Program-made: the position numbers and the translations under genes
Assembly (NCBI RefSeq): GCF_001654455.1
Contig: NZ_CP015772.1
Coordinates: forward strand, 1,054,001 to 1,118,000
Origin: Niabella ginsenosidivorans
GTDB lineage: Bacteria > Bacteroidota > Bacteroidia > Chitinophagales > Chitinophagaceae
DNA length: 64,000 nt
Direction of reading: 5' to 3'
Shown here: piece by piece, positions 54,798 through 63,669 of the stretch
Position numbering within the stretch: position 1 is the first letter of the stretch
Layout: each line of letters begins with the position of its first letter
The notes under the pieces: generated by a model
Told to the model about the DNA's origin: nothing
What the model saw: the letters and a program-made list of their open reading frames with translations, nothing else
Databases searched by the model: none

Positions 54798-55775
54798 TTA
54801 GGTTTCCCAGGCGAGAGCGCTTGCGCCCAGTATGGCTGCGTCGGCCTCTTTTAATTCACTAAATACCAGCTTTACCTTATTCTGAAAAATGGGCAGCAGG
54901 TTCTTCTCCATATGTTCTTTCGTGGGTTTCATAATATAATCGCCTGCTTTTATAACACCGCCAAAAAGAATGATCGCTTCAGGAGAAGAGAACATGATAA
55001 AGTTAGCCAGTGCCTCTCCCAGGATCTGCCCTGTATACCGGAACACCTCTTTAGCTGTTTCATCTCCTTTTTCGGCTACTTCAAATACTGCCAGGGAGTC
55101 GATCTTATCTTCAGAGATTTCATTCAGCGCAGAGTGAATGTTTTCCGCTCTCAGTTTTTTAGCGGTAATGGCAATGCCGGTTGCGGAGCAATAGGCTTCC
55201 AGAGAGCCGTGCGCGCCGGTGCTCCAGTGTTTCCGGCCGCCTGGCCGTACAATGATGTGCCCCAGTTCACCGGCAAACCCATCGTGCCCGTAGATCATTA
55301 ACCCGTTTGAAACAATACCGCTTCCCACACCGGTACCTAAAGTGATCATAATAAAATCCTTCATGCCCCGGGCAGCTCCGTACATCATTTCACCCATGGC
55401 CGCAGCATTGGCATCATTGGTTAAAGTACAGGGTATCGAAAATTTTTCGGTAACCATTTTTGCTATGGGAATAATTCCCCGCCAGGGAAGATTAGGTGCA
55501 TATTCTATAGTGCCGGTATAATAATTGCCGTTGGGAGCGCCCATTCCTATTCCTTTTATGCCTACTGAACTATGCTTTTCAATAATCGGCATCATGGCAT
55601 TATGCAAGCCTTCAATAAACTCCTCAATGGAAGGGTACGCATCGGTTTTAATGTCCCCTTTATCCAGAATTTCGCCCCGGTGGTTCACAATACCATATTT
55701 GGTATTGGTGCCACCGATATCAATGCCGATAGCCAGTTCATTCGACAAGTCTAAAATGCCCATTTTATTATCCAT
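54798..55775 (-). CDS. ROK-family sugar kinase (glucokinase-like) lacking zinc cysteines
   Basis: The ROK fold is evident: the phosphate-binding IGIDIGGTNTKYG near 17-28, the catalytic Asp121 in LTNDANAAAMGE, GTGVGSGIVSNG near 147-158, and the His/Glu contacts GELGHIIVRPGG near 169 and Glu193 in GSLEAYCS. The zinc motif CGCGxxGCLE of most ROK kinases is replaced by KHWSTGAHGSLE at 182-193, so the cysteine ligands are absent. It probably phosphorylates glucose or a related hexose using ATP. It lies 11 bp downstream of the FucP-type transporter gene, a typical uptake-and-phosphorylation pair. Confidence 0.9.
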   Translation of the reverse strand: MDNKMGILDLSNELAIGIDIGGTNTKYGIVNHRGEILDKGDIKTDAYPSIEEFIEGLHNAMMPIIEKHSSVGIKGIGMGAPNGNYYTGTIEYAPNLPWRGIIPIAKMVTEKFSIPCTLTNDANAAAMGEMMYGAARGMKDFIMITLGTGVGSGIVSNGLMIYGHDGFAGELGHIIVRPGGRKHWSTGAHGSLEAYCSATGIAITAKKLRAENIHSALNEISEDKIDSLAVFEVAEKGDETAKEVFRYTGQILGEALANFIMFSSPEAIILFGGVIKAGDYIMKPTKEHMEKNLLPIFQNKVKLVFSELKEADAAILGASALAWET

Positions 55776-55786
55776 TTATAATAACA

Positions 55787-57273
55787 TTAATGTCCGCCAC
55801 CTGTTGTTTTTATATCATAGTCGATACCTTGTTTTTTCAGCAGCGCTTTTGCTCTTATTGCATAGAAGGCAAGATACGCAAAACACAACACACCCACAAT
55901 ATAACTATGCTTTATGCCAAGGATACCGTCAGCTATTTTCCCCTGTAGTACAGGAAGCAGGGCTCCCCCCAAAATCATCATTACAAGCAAACTGCTGCCC
56001 TCATTGGTATGTTTGCCCAAACCTGCTATTCCCAGCGTAAAGATGCAGGGCCATAACGTACTGCAGAATAACCCAACGCTTACAAAAGCAAATACGCTTA
56101 AACTACCAGTTGCCAACATGCCGATGCACAGGGCTATAATGCCCATAGATGCGTAGATCAGGAGCATTCTTGCCGGGCTGTCCCTGCTCAAAATATTGCC
56201 CAGTATCAAGGCCAGTATAATAACCGGATAATAGTAGAACGGAGTTACATCATGCCCTGCAATTTTATTTACGATGATGAATACTGTAAAGGCCAGGTAG
56301 GGCATAAAAAAGCTGAGTATCTTTTTGGCGCCGGCTTTTAAATTGAATGCGCCGATGGAGGCGGTCCAGCGGCCCATCATAAGGCTGGCCCAGTAAAGTG
56401 AAATATAGGGCGCAACATTCTTTGTTTGAATGCCCAGATCTTTTTCCAGATAGTTGGGTAAATTACTGGCGGTTGCCACTTCAACGCCTACATATACGAA
56501 AATGGCAATCATTCCCATTATCAATTGGGGATAGTCAAAAACTGACTTTCTGTCTGCGCTTTTTACAGGTTGGGGGGAGTGGTTGTTTGTGTTACCTCTG
56601 ATTCAAAAGCCTCTTCCGCAGTTTCAGTCTGCCCGGGAGCTATTTTATTGGGAACGGAAGAAAACCTGAAGAACAGCGCCACCAGCAGAAATGCGGCGCC
56701 CAGTATCAGGTAAGGTATTTTTACGCTGTCTATACTGGCCTTGTCGGACTCGCCGGTTACGCTGCCAAAAATAGCATAGCTAACTATGAGCGGTCCGATT
56801 GTGGTGCCGAAATTATTAATACCGCCTGCCATACTTAAACGTTGCGATCCTGATTTGGGGTCGCCCATTACAATTGCAAGCGGATTGGCTGCGATCTGCT
56901 GCAGGGAAAATCCAAGTCCTACAACAAACAAAGCGGTTAACATCAGCCCGTAGGATGCATTGTTTGCAGCCGGATAAAAGATCAGGGCACCTAAGGTGGA
57001 GATCAGCAAACCGTAGCAGATGCCATTCTTATAGCCTATTTTATTTAAGAGGTCTCCTCCGATGGTCTTAGACACAAGAAAATAAATAATGGCACCGATC
57101 GTATAAGGCAGATAAAATGCAAGTGTTACCCACTGACTTTTGGTTTGCGAAAGCTGAAAAGCATGTTTAAATACCGGAATTAAAATATCATTACTCGCAG
57201 CAACAAATCCCCAAAAGAAGAATACAGTGATCAATGTTCCGAACTGAGACCATTTTGTTGTTTGATTATTCAT
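55787..57273 (-). pseudogene. FucP/GlcP-type sugar:H+ transporter, split by a one-base frameshift
   Basis: Two ORFs, 56563-57273 (236 aa, N-terminal half) and 55787-56524 (245 aa, C-terminal half), together make one 12-helix major facilitator with the family landmarks VAASNDILIPVFKHAFQLSQ near 25 (block), GGINNFGTTIGPLIVS near 150 and FVYVGVEVATASNLPNYL in the second half. A G6 tract (56572-56577, C6 on the coding strand) follows residue T of TQTTTPP. Adding one C would give TPPQPVKSADRKSVFDYPQL and restore the frame to the second ORF, whose upstream codons already read in the right family pattern. Either a sequencing or assembly error, a true null mutation, or slippage-controlled expression is possible. 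The transporter feeds the adjacent ROK kinase. Confidence 0.88.
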
Positions 57274-57407
57274 GTCAATCGTTTAAAAAAATATTAGCGG
57301 TAAATGTAAACAGATATCGGGTAAATAAAAATTTTTAATTGTTTATTCTTAATTCCTAATTCATTTACAAATTATGCTTACATTAGTAACGGAAGAAAAA
57401 AGTAGCT

Positions 57408-58838
57408 ATGGAAATAATTCATGTATCTGCAGAATGCTACCCGATGGCGAAGGCAGGCGGATTGGGAGATGTGGTGGGGGCTTTGCCCAAATACCAGAAC
57501 GAATTGGGACATATTGCCAAAGTGGTGATGCCGATGTACCGCACAAAGTTCTTATACCAGAATGACTGGGAACTGGTGCATGAAGGGGGGCAGGCGTTGG
57601 GCAATGATTGGTTCAAATACAGTGTGATCCGTGAAAAAACCAATAAGCTGGGCTTTGATCTTTACCTGATAGATATTAACGGGAAACTGGACCGTGAACG
57701 TATTTATGGTTATGACGATGATACAGAGCGCTTCATATCCTTTCAACTGGCGGTTTGTGACTGGCTCAGCCACTGGCAGCATAAGCCGGGCGTAGTGCAT
57801 TGCCATGATCATCATACCGGACTGATCCCTTTTATGATGCGGCATGCTTATGCTTTCCGGTACCAGTTAGGGAATATTCCCACTGTTTTTACGGTTCATA
57901 ACGGCCAGTACCAGGGGCAGTTTGGGTGGGATAAATATTATTATATACCTGCTTATGATTCCTGGAACTGGGGGCTGCTTGACTGGAACAATGCCATCAA
58001 CCCGATGGCCGCTGCAATTAAATGCGCCTGGAAGGTTACAACCGTAAGCCCCAGTTATATGGATGAGCTAAAACATTCCGCCAACGGGCTGCAGGACCTC
58101 TTTGAATATGAAAAAGGAAAATGTATTGGTATTATAAATGGTATAGATACTGAGGTATGGAACCCGGAAACTGATTCCTTTATTGTTAAAAATTATAATA
58201 ACGAACTGGTAGAAAAAGGGAAGGACAAGAACAAACGGGAACTTGCAGGGCAGTTTGGGTTAGACCCAGAAAAGCCGCTGATCACATTTATTGGCAGGCT
58301 GGTGGGAGAGAAGGCCGCCGATCTTCTGCCGGATGCTATCAGCCAGTCTGTTTACCAGCATCAGGGGAAAGCCAATTTTCTGATCCTGGGTTCCGGAGAA
58401 CCATGGATTGAGGAACAACTGGATCAGATGAACCAGCGGTTTAAAGGTTATTTCAACAGCTATATCGGCTACAATGAAGGGCTGAGCCACCTGATGTATG
58501 CCGGTTCTGATTTCTTGTTAATGCCAAGCAGGGTAGAACCCTGCGGGCTGAACCAGCTATATGCCCTGAGATATGGCACTGTGCCCGTGGTACGCAATAT
58601 CGGCGGACTGAAAGATACGGTTGTTGATTATGGTGATAAAGGCGGCTTTGGTATAAAAATGGAACAATCCAGTGTAGGCGATATTACTTATTCTGTTGGC
58701 CGTGCAATAGACCTTTATCAGAACAAGCACGATCTGTACAACAATATGCGCGGAAAAATGATGACCATTGACCATGGATGGGATATGTCTGCAAAACAGT
58801 ATCTCCAGCTTTATGAATCGCTTACTCCTGCTCCCTGA
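57408..58838 (+). CDS. glgA: Glycogen synthase (GT5)
   Basis: The 476-residue enzyme transfers glucose from ADP-glucose to the growing glucan. The GT5 markers are the N-terminal KAGGLGD at 15-21, DHHTGLIPFMMRHAY near 133, the TVHNGQYQG segment near 162, GRLVGEKAADLLPDA near 290 and the C-terminal LMPSRVEPCGLNQLYALRYG segment near 368 (shown as a block). The glucose-donor specificity (ADP over UDP) is inferred from the neighbouring glgC. It starts a plus-strand run with glgC 61 bp downstream and is divergent from the FucP-type transporter gene. Confidence 0.95.
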   Translation: MEIIHVSAECYPMAKAGGLGDVVGALPKYQNELGHIAKVVMPMYRTKFLYQNDWELVHEGGQALGNDWFKYSVIREKTNKLGFDLYLIDINGKLDRERIYGYDDDTERFISFQLAVCDWLSHWQHKPGVVHCHDHHTGLIPFMMRHAYAFRYQLGNIPTVFTVHNGQYQGQFGWDKYYYIPAYDSWNWGLLDWNNAINPMAAAIKCAWKVTTVSPSYMDELKHSANGLQDLFEYEKGKCIGIINGIDTEVWNPETDSFIVKNYNNELVEKGKDKNKRELAGQFGLDPEKPLITFIGRLVGEKAADLLPDAISQSVYQHQGKANFLILGSGEPWIEEQLDQMNQRFKGYFNSYIGYNEGLSHLMYAGSDFLLMPSRVEPCGLNQLYALRYGTVPVVRNIGGLKDTVVDYGDKGGFGIKMEQSSVGDITYSVGRAIDLYQNKHDLYNNMRGKMMTIDHGWDMSAKQYLQLYESLTPAP

Positions 58839-58899
58839 TAAGGGCGGAGAATTCCTTTTTAGATTTTAAACATCAGCATAATCAATTAAACTAGCATTT

Positions 58900-60180
58900 A
58901 TGTCTTTCTCTAATGAAATTGTTGCAATGATCCTGGGCGGAGGCGCCGGTACAAGATTAGCGCCGCTTACAAGCAACCGGTCCAAACCCGCAGTGCCCAT
59001 TGCCGGGAAATACCGGTTAGTAGATATTCCCATCTCTAACTGTATAAATTCGGACATCCATCGCATGTTTGTGCTCACCCAATTCAATTCGGCCTCTTTA
59101 AACCGGCATATAAAGAATACCTATAACTTCAGCATTTTCAGTAATGCCTTTGTGGATATCCTTGCCGCAGAGCAAACACCGGATAACCCCACCTGGTTCC
59201 AGGGCACAGCAGACGCGGTTCGCCAAAGCCTGCGGCACCTGGCGGGCTTTCCCAGCGAATATGTGCTCATATTGTCCGGCGATCAGCTTTACCAGATGGA
59301 CTTTAACAAAATGCTGCTGAACCATAAAGAAGCAGGCGCGGAGATTTCTATTGCTACGATTCCTGTTGGCGACCGGGAGGCACCGGAGTTCGGGATCCTG
59401 AAAACGGATGAGCATAACATGATCACCTCATTTATTGAAAAACCTTCCAGGGATGTGCTGGGAGACTGGGTAAGCGATACAGGGCCTGCCATGCAGCAGA
59501 AGAACCGCAATTACCTGGCATCGATGGGCATTTATATTTTTAACCGGGAATTGCTGAAGAAACAGCTTCTGGAAACCTATCCGGATGCCACGGATTTCGG
59601 AAAGGAGATCATCCCGGCTTCTATCAGTAATCATAAGGTAGCCAGTTTTCAATACGAAGGATACTGGACAGATATCGGGAATATTTATTCTTTCTTTGAG
59701 GCCAACCTGGAGCTGACCTCAGATATCCCGGAGTTCAATTTGTTTGACAATACCAGAGCTGTTTATACCCGGCCGCGGATGCTGCCTCCTGCAAAGATCA
59801 GCGGCACTACACTGGAAAAAACGGTGATTTCTGACGGCTGTATTATTAATGCTTCCCGGATCGAGCACAGCGTTATTGGCATCCGTTCCCGTATTGGCTA
59901 CGGCTCTACTGTGGTAAGCTGTTACATAATGGGCAGTGACTATTACGAGACCATTGAAGATATAAACCGCGATCAGAATAAAGGGGTTCCTCCCATAGGT
60001 ATTGGAAAACGCTGCTACCTGCGCAATTGCATTATTGACAAGAACTGCCGGATAGGAGATGATGTACGGCTGAACGGGGGAAACCATCTTGAGAATGCGG
60101 ATCATGAACTGTATACAATAAAGGATGGGATCATTGTGGTAAAGAAAGGTGCCGTGATCCCTAACGGGTTTGTAGTATAA
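58900..60180 (+). CDS. glgC: Glucose-1-phosphate adenylyltransferase
   Basis: This nucleotidyltransferase makes ADP-glucose for glycogen synthesis. The pyrophosphorylase motif GGGAGTRLAPLTSNRSKPAVP (N-terminal, shown in part), the SNCINSD segment near 46, TDIGNIYSFFEANLEL near 252 and a left-handed beta-helix C-terminal domain (about 300-426) are all present. The allosteric-type KYRLVDIP block also fits. The length of 426 is normal. It is the second gene of the glycogen pair with glgA and ends before a strong terminator. Confidence 0.96.
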   Translation: MSFSNEIVAMILGGGAGTRLAPLTSNRSKPAVPIAGKYRLVDIPISNCINSDIHRMFVLTQFNSASLNRHIKNTYNFSIFSNAFVDILAAEQTPDNPTWFQGTADAVRQSLRHLAGFPSEYVLILSGDQLYQMDFNKMLLNHKEAGAEISIATIPVGDREAPEFGILKTDEHNMITSFIEKPSRDVLGDWVSDTGPAMQQKNRNYLASMGIYIFNRELLKKQLLETYPDATDFGKEIIPASISNHKVASFQYEGYWTDIGNIYSFFEANLELTSDIPEFNLFDNTRAVYTRPRMLPPAKISGTTLEKTVISDGCIINASRIEHSVIGIRSRIGYGSTVVSCYIMGSDYYETIEDINRDQNKGVPPIGIGKRCYLRNCIIDKNCRIGDDVRLNGGNHLENADHELYTIKDGIIVVKKGAVIPNGFVV

Positions 60181-60199
60181 CGGGCTTCCCCGGAACTGT

Positions 60200-60225
60200 A
60201 AACTGGTTTTGTGACCAGTTTTTTT
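60200..60225 (+). terminator. Rho-independent terminator after glgC
   Basis: Perfect 8-bp arms AAACTGGT (60200-60207) and ACCAGTTT (60214-60221) with a 6-nt loop run directly into a T-tract. It separates the glgA-glgC pair from the transporter gene. Confidence 0.88.
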
Positions 60226-60258
60226 CAAAATAAATTTTAATGTGTATTAAATACATAT

Positions 60259-60266
60259 TAAATTTG
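60259..60266 (+). promoter_or_regulatory. -7 promoter element of the sugar transporter gene
   Basis: TAAATTTG matches the TAnnTTTG consensus and lies 20 bp before the ATG at 60287. A proper -33 TTTG at the right spacing is not visible; TTTT near 60235 is the nearest candidate. Confidence 0.5.
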
Positions 60267-60286
60267 CCTTTTTAAACTTGCCAGAC

Positions 60287-61636
60287 ATGTCAGTAACAGT
60301 AAACGATGCCAAGCCAAAACTATCCCTTTCAGCAATCATTAATATGAGCGTCGGGTTCTTTGGGATCCAGTTTGGATGGGATCTGCAGCGTGCCAATATG
60401 GGGCGCATCTATGAAAACCTGGGCGCTCATCCGGACCAGGTGCCCCTGCTGTTCCTTGCCGCCCCGCTTACCGGTTTGCTGGTACAGCCGGTGATCGGTT
60501 ACCTGAGCGATAAGACCTGGCATCCACGCTGGGGCAGGCGCCGGCCTTATTTTATGCTGGGCGCGTTGATCAGTTCCATTGCACTGATCGCAATGCCCCA
60601 CAGCAGTGCCTTATGGATGGCTGCGGGCCTGCTGTGGGTGCTGGATGTATTTGGCAATGTATCTATGGAGCCGTTCCGGGCTTTTGTAACCGATAAGCTG
60701 CCAGACAGCCAGGTGAACCGTGGTTTTATTATGCAGAGCTTTATGATCGGCCTGGGAGGCAGCATTGCATCGGCATTGCCCTGGCTGATGAACAATGTGT
60801 TTCATATTGAGAACACAGCCGTAAAGGGCGCCATACCGGAGAATGTGCAATGGTCTTTTTACATCGGGGCTTTTTTTTTCCTGGGCTCTGTGCTGTACAC
60901 CGTAGTCACTTCAAAAGAATATCCCCCGCAGGACCTGGGCTACAGGGAAAAAGTAAAGGAATCGCACAAAGGCTTTGGAGGGGGCTTTAAAGAAATTATG
61001 CATGCTCTGGGAAATATGCCTCCAAAAATGAAGATCGTTTCCCTGGTGCAGTTTTTTACCTGGCCGGGTTTATTTTTGATGTGGTTCTATTATACAACGG
61101 CTGTAGCGGTAAATGTTTTTGGCGGAAAAGATGCCAGCGATCCTGTATACGCAGCCGGCGCGGATTTCGGCAGTCTTACGCTTTCCTATTACAGTGTGGT
61201 TACGTTTTTGTTTGCCCTGGCGCTGCCATCCATAGCTGATAAGCTGGGAAGGAAGACGACACATGCGCTTTGTCTGCTGGCGGGAGCCCTGGGTTTAATA
61301 AGTGTAGCCTGGGTAAGGGATAAGCACCTGTTGTATGTGTGTATGACCGGCGTTGGCATTGCATGGGCAAGTATTTTAAGTATGCCCTATGCCATGCTGA
61401 GTGGTGTATTGCCAAAGGATAAAGTGGGCATTTATATGGGCATTTTTAATTTTTTCATCGTGCTGCCTGAGATCATTGCCTCGCTTGGGTTTGGCTGGCT
61501 GATGCGGAATATGCTGCACAACGACCGGTTGCTGGCTGTTCAGGCGGGCGGCGGTCTGATGATCCTGGCCGCAGTCATTTGCTGGGTCTTTGTGCGGGAG
61601 AAAGCAGCCGGGAACGCTGTTGCAGGAAGTGAATAA
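60287..61636 (+). CDS. SLC45-like MFS sugar transporter (probable maltose/maltodextrin uptake)
   Basis: The ATG at 60287 is preferred to a TTG at 60278. The 449-residue protein has 12 predicted helices and the family blocks FGIQFGWDLQRANMGRIYENL near 24 (shown in part), PVIGYLSDKTWHPRWGRRRPY near 67 (in part), NVSMEPFRAFVTDKLPDSQVN near 125 (in part), and the second-half LADKLGRK-type motif PSIADKLGRKTTHALC near 307. Bacteroidota members sit beside amylase and maltose genes, as here (a GH13 enzyme is 94 bp downstream). It likely imports maltose or glucose by proton symport. The terminator before it suggests independent transcription from glgC. Confidence 0.9.
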   Translation: MSVTVNDAKPKLSLSAIINMSVGFFGIQFGWDLQRANMGRIYENLGAHPDQVPLLFLAAPLTGLLVQPVIGYLSDKTWHPRWGRRRPYFMLGALISSIALIAMPHSSALWMAAGLLWVLDVFGNVSMEPFRAFVTDKLPDSQVNRGFIMQSFMIGLGGSIASALPWLMNNVFHIENTAVKGAIPENVQWSFYIGAFFFLGSVLYTVVTSKEYPPQDLGYREKVKESHKGFGGGFKEIMHALGNMPPKMKIVSLVQFFTWPGLFLMWFYYTTAVAVNVFGGKDASDPVYAAGADFGSLTLSYYSVVTFLFALALPSIADKLGRKTTHALCLLAGALGLISVAWVRDKHLLYVCMTGVGIAWASILSMPYAMLSGVLPKDKVGIYMGIFNFFIVLPEIIASLGFGWLMRNMLHNDRLLAVQAGGGLMILAAVICWVFVREKAAGNAVAGSE

Positions 61637-61730
61637 TTCTTTTAGCTATCGCCGGCTGTTTTCACCGGTAATGGAAGCGTATAATAAAAGCTGTTGGTGA
61701 GCATACCGGCAGCGGCCAAAGATTTAAACA

Positions 61731-63596
61731 ATGAAAAAAATTATTTTCAGCTGGCTTTTGCTGATTGTGATCGCCGGCAGCGCGCAGCATCTGGACGTAT
61801 ACCCCACGCATTGGTGGGTGCAGATGAAATGGAATAAAGTGCAATTACTGGTGCATGAAGCCGACCCGAAATATATTCTTGCTGTGGAAAAACTGACGGC
61901 ACGCTGCTCCTCACCGGATATAAAGATAAAAGACATTCATAAAGTAGAGAACCGGCGCTACCTGCTTTTTGACATTGAGATAGCCCCGAATGCAAAGCCG
62001 CAGGTGGCTACCATCAGCTTTGGAGGTATTGTTCCCAAAGAGCAGCGATCCTTCCGGTTTGAATTGAAGGCCCGCAGACCGGGCAACGGAACTGCTTTTG
62101 CCAACGGAGCCACGGCTGCTGATCTGATCTACCTGATCATGCCGGATCGTTTCAGCAATGGAGACCCCACCAATGACCGGGTTGCAGGAATGCGCGACCA
62201 GTCCCTGAACCGGGATTCTGTTTTTGAACGGCATGGCGGCGATCTGAAAGGGATACAAAACCACCTGGACTATTTAAAAGACCTGGGCGTTACCGCCGTA
62301 TGGCTGAACCCGGTTATTGAGAATGATATGCCTGACCGTACCGAACATGGCTATGCTTTTACCGATCATTATAAAATAGATCCGCGTATCGGAGGGGCAA
62401 CCGCTTATAAGGATCTGATCAATGCATTGCATGCAAAGGGAATGAAAATGATCCAGGACGCGGTCTATAATCATACCGGGCTGGAGCATATTCTGTTCAG
62501 GGATCAGCCGGACAGTACCTGGTTTCATCGCTGGCCCGCATTTACACAAACCAATTACAAAGACCAGGCAGTATTTGATCCGTATGGTTCAAAGATTGAT
62601 AAAAAGATCATGCAGGATGGCTGGTTTGTAACCACGATGCCGGATTGGAACCAGCAGAATCCTTTTGTTCAGAATTTTTTGATCCAGCATGCGCTCTGGT
62701 GCGTGGAAGAATTTGGCATTGACGGATGGCGGATTGATACCTACGCCTATAACGACCTCGGTTTTATGAACCGCTGCAACCATGCGTTGTATGATGAATA
62801 TCCAAAGATCAGCATCTTTGGGGAAACCTGGGTGCATGGCGTGCCCAATCAGTCCTATTTCTGCCAGAACAACTATTCCATTCCTTTTAAAAGCAACCTG
62901 CAGGCCACAACGGATTTTCAAACCTTGTTTTATGGGATCATTCCGGCCGTTTCAGAGCCCTTTGGCTGGACAGAAGGCGTTAATAAACTCTATACCACGC
63001 TGGCACAGGATTTTGTTTATAAAGACCCCACCCGCGAAGTTATTTTTTTAGATAACCATGATCTGCCCAGGTTTTATTCAGTAGTGAATGAAGATACGGC
63101 CAAATATAAGCTGGCATTTGCCTGGTTGTTAACTGGCAGAGGCATTCCGCAAATGTATTATGGCAGTGAAGTGTTAATGGCGGGCACCACCTGGCCCAAT
63201 GATGGTCATGTGCGCAAGGACTTCCCCGGTGGCTGGGAAGGCGATAAAGAAAATAAATTCCTGGCTGCAGGCCGCACAGAAAAGGAAAATGCTGTATTCA
63301 ATTATATAAGAACCCTGGCTAATTTCAGGAAAAGATCGTCTGCCCTTACAAAAGGAAGGCTGATGCAGTTTGCGCCTTATGACGGGGTATATGTCTATTT
63401 CCGGTATGATGATCAGCAAACCATTATGTGCGCCATGAATACGAATAAAAAGCCGTTTACCATTGCGCTAGACCGGTTCCGGGAACGATTGCAAAAATTT
63501 TCTTCAGGTACAGACGTTGTCAGTGGGAGCGGCATTCCGTTAAAAGATTCATTAACCTTGAACCCCATGTCCAACCAGATATTGGAGTTAAAATGA
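61731..63596 (+). CDS. Secreted GH13 alpha-amylase/neopullulanase-type enzyme
   Basis: A signal peptide ends near residue 19 (GSAQ). An N-terminal beta domain (about 22-115, cyclomaltodextrinase-like) precedes the GH13 barrel. The catalytic residues are visible: nucleophile Asp336 in GWRIDTY, acid/base Glu365 in FGETW and transition-state Asp444 in DNHDLPR, plus AVYNHTG near 244. The C-terminal beta domain covers about 520-621. It hydrolyses alpha-1,4-glucans such as starch, pullulan or cyclodextrins in the periplasm or at the surface, providing maltose for the upstream transporter. The family and length match SusA-type neopullulanases. Confidence 0.93.
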   Translation: MKKIIFSWLLLIVIAGSAQHLDVYPTHWWVQMKWNKVQLLVHEADPKYILAVEKLTARCSSPDIKIKDIHKVENRRYLLFDIEIAPNAKPQVATISFGGIVPKEQRSFRFELKARRPGNGTAFANGATAADLIYLIMPDRFSNGDPTNDRVAGMRDQSLNRDSVFERHGGDLKGIQNHLDYLKDLGVTAVWLNPVIENDMPDRTEHGYAFTDHYKIDPRIGGATAYKDLINALHAKGMKMIQDAVYNHTGLEHILFRDQPDSTWFHRWPAFTQTNYKDQAVFDPYGSKIDKKIMQDGWFVTTMPDWNQQNPFVQNFLIQHALWCVEEFGIDGWRIDTYAYNDLGFMNRCNHALYDEYPKISIFGETWVHGVPNQSYFCQNNYSIPFKSNLQATTDFQTLFYGIIPAVSEPFGWTEGVNKLYTTLAQDFVYKDPTREVIFLDNHDLPRFYSVVNEDTAKYKLAFAWLLTGRGIPQMYYGSEVLMAGTTWPNDGHVRKDFPGGWEGDKENKFLAAGRTEKENAVFNYIRTLANFRKRSSALTKGRLMQFAPYDGVYVYFRYDDQQTIMCAMNTNKKPFTIALDRFRERLQKFSSGTDVVSGSGIPLKDSLTLNPMSNQILELK

Positions 63597-63669
63597 ATCA
63601 TGGATCTGCGCTGCATACGGAATGAGTCCCGGTTGTCTTCAGGCAACTGAAATCTGAATTCTCATATCC

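Noticed and set aside
55787-56524. C-terminal half of the transporter as an independent gene
   Set aside because: Its apparent TTG start is inside a membrane segment, and codons upstream continue the family pattern, so it is the second half of one gene.
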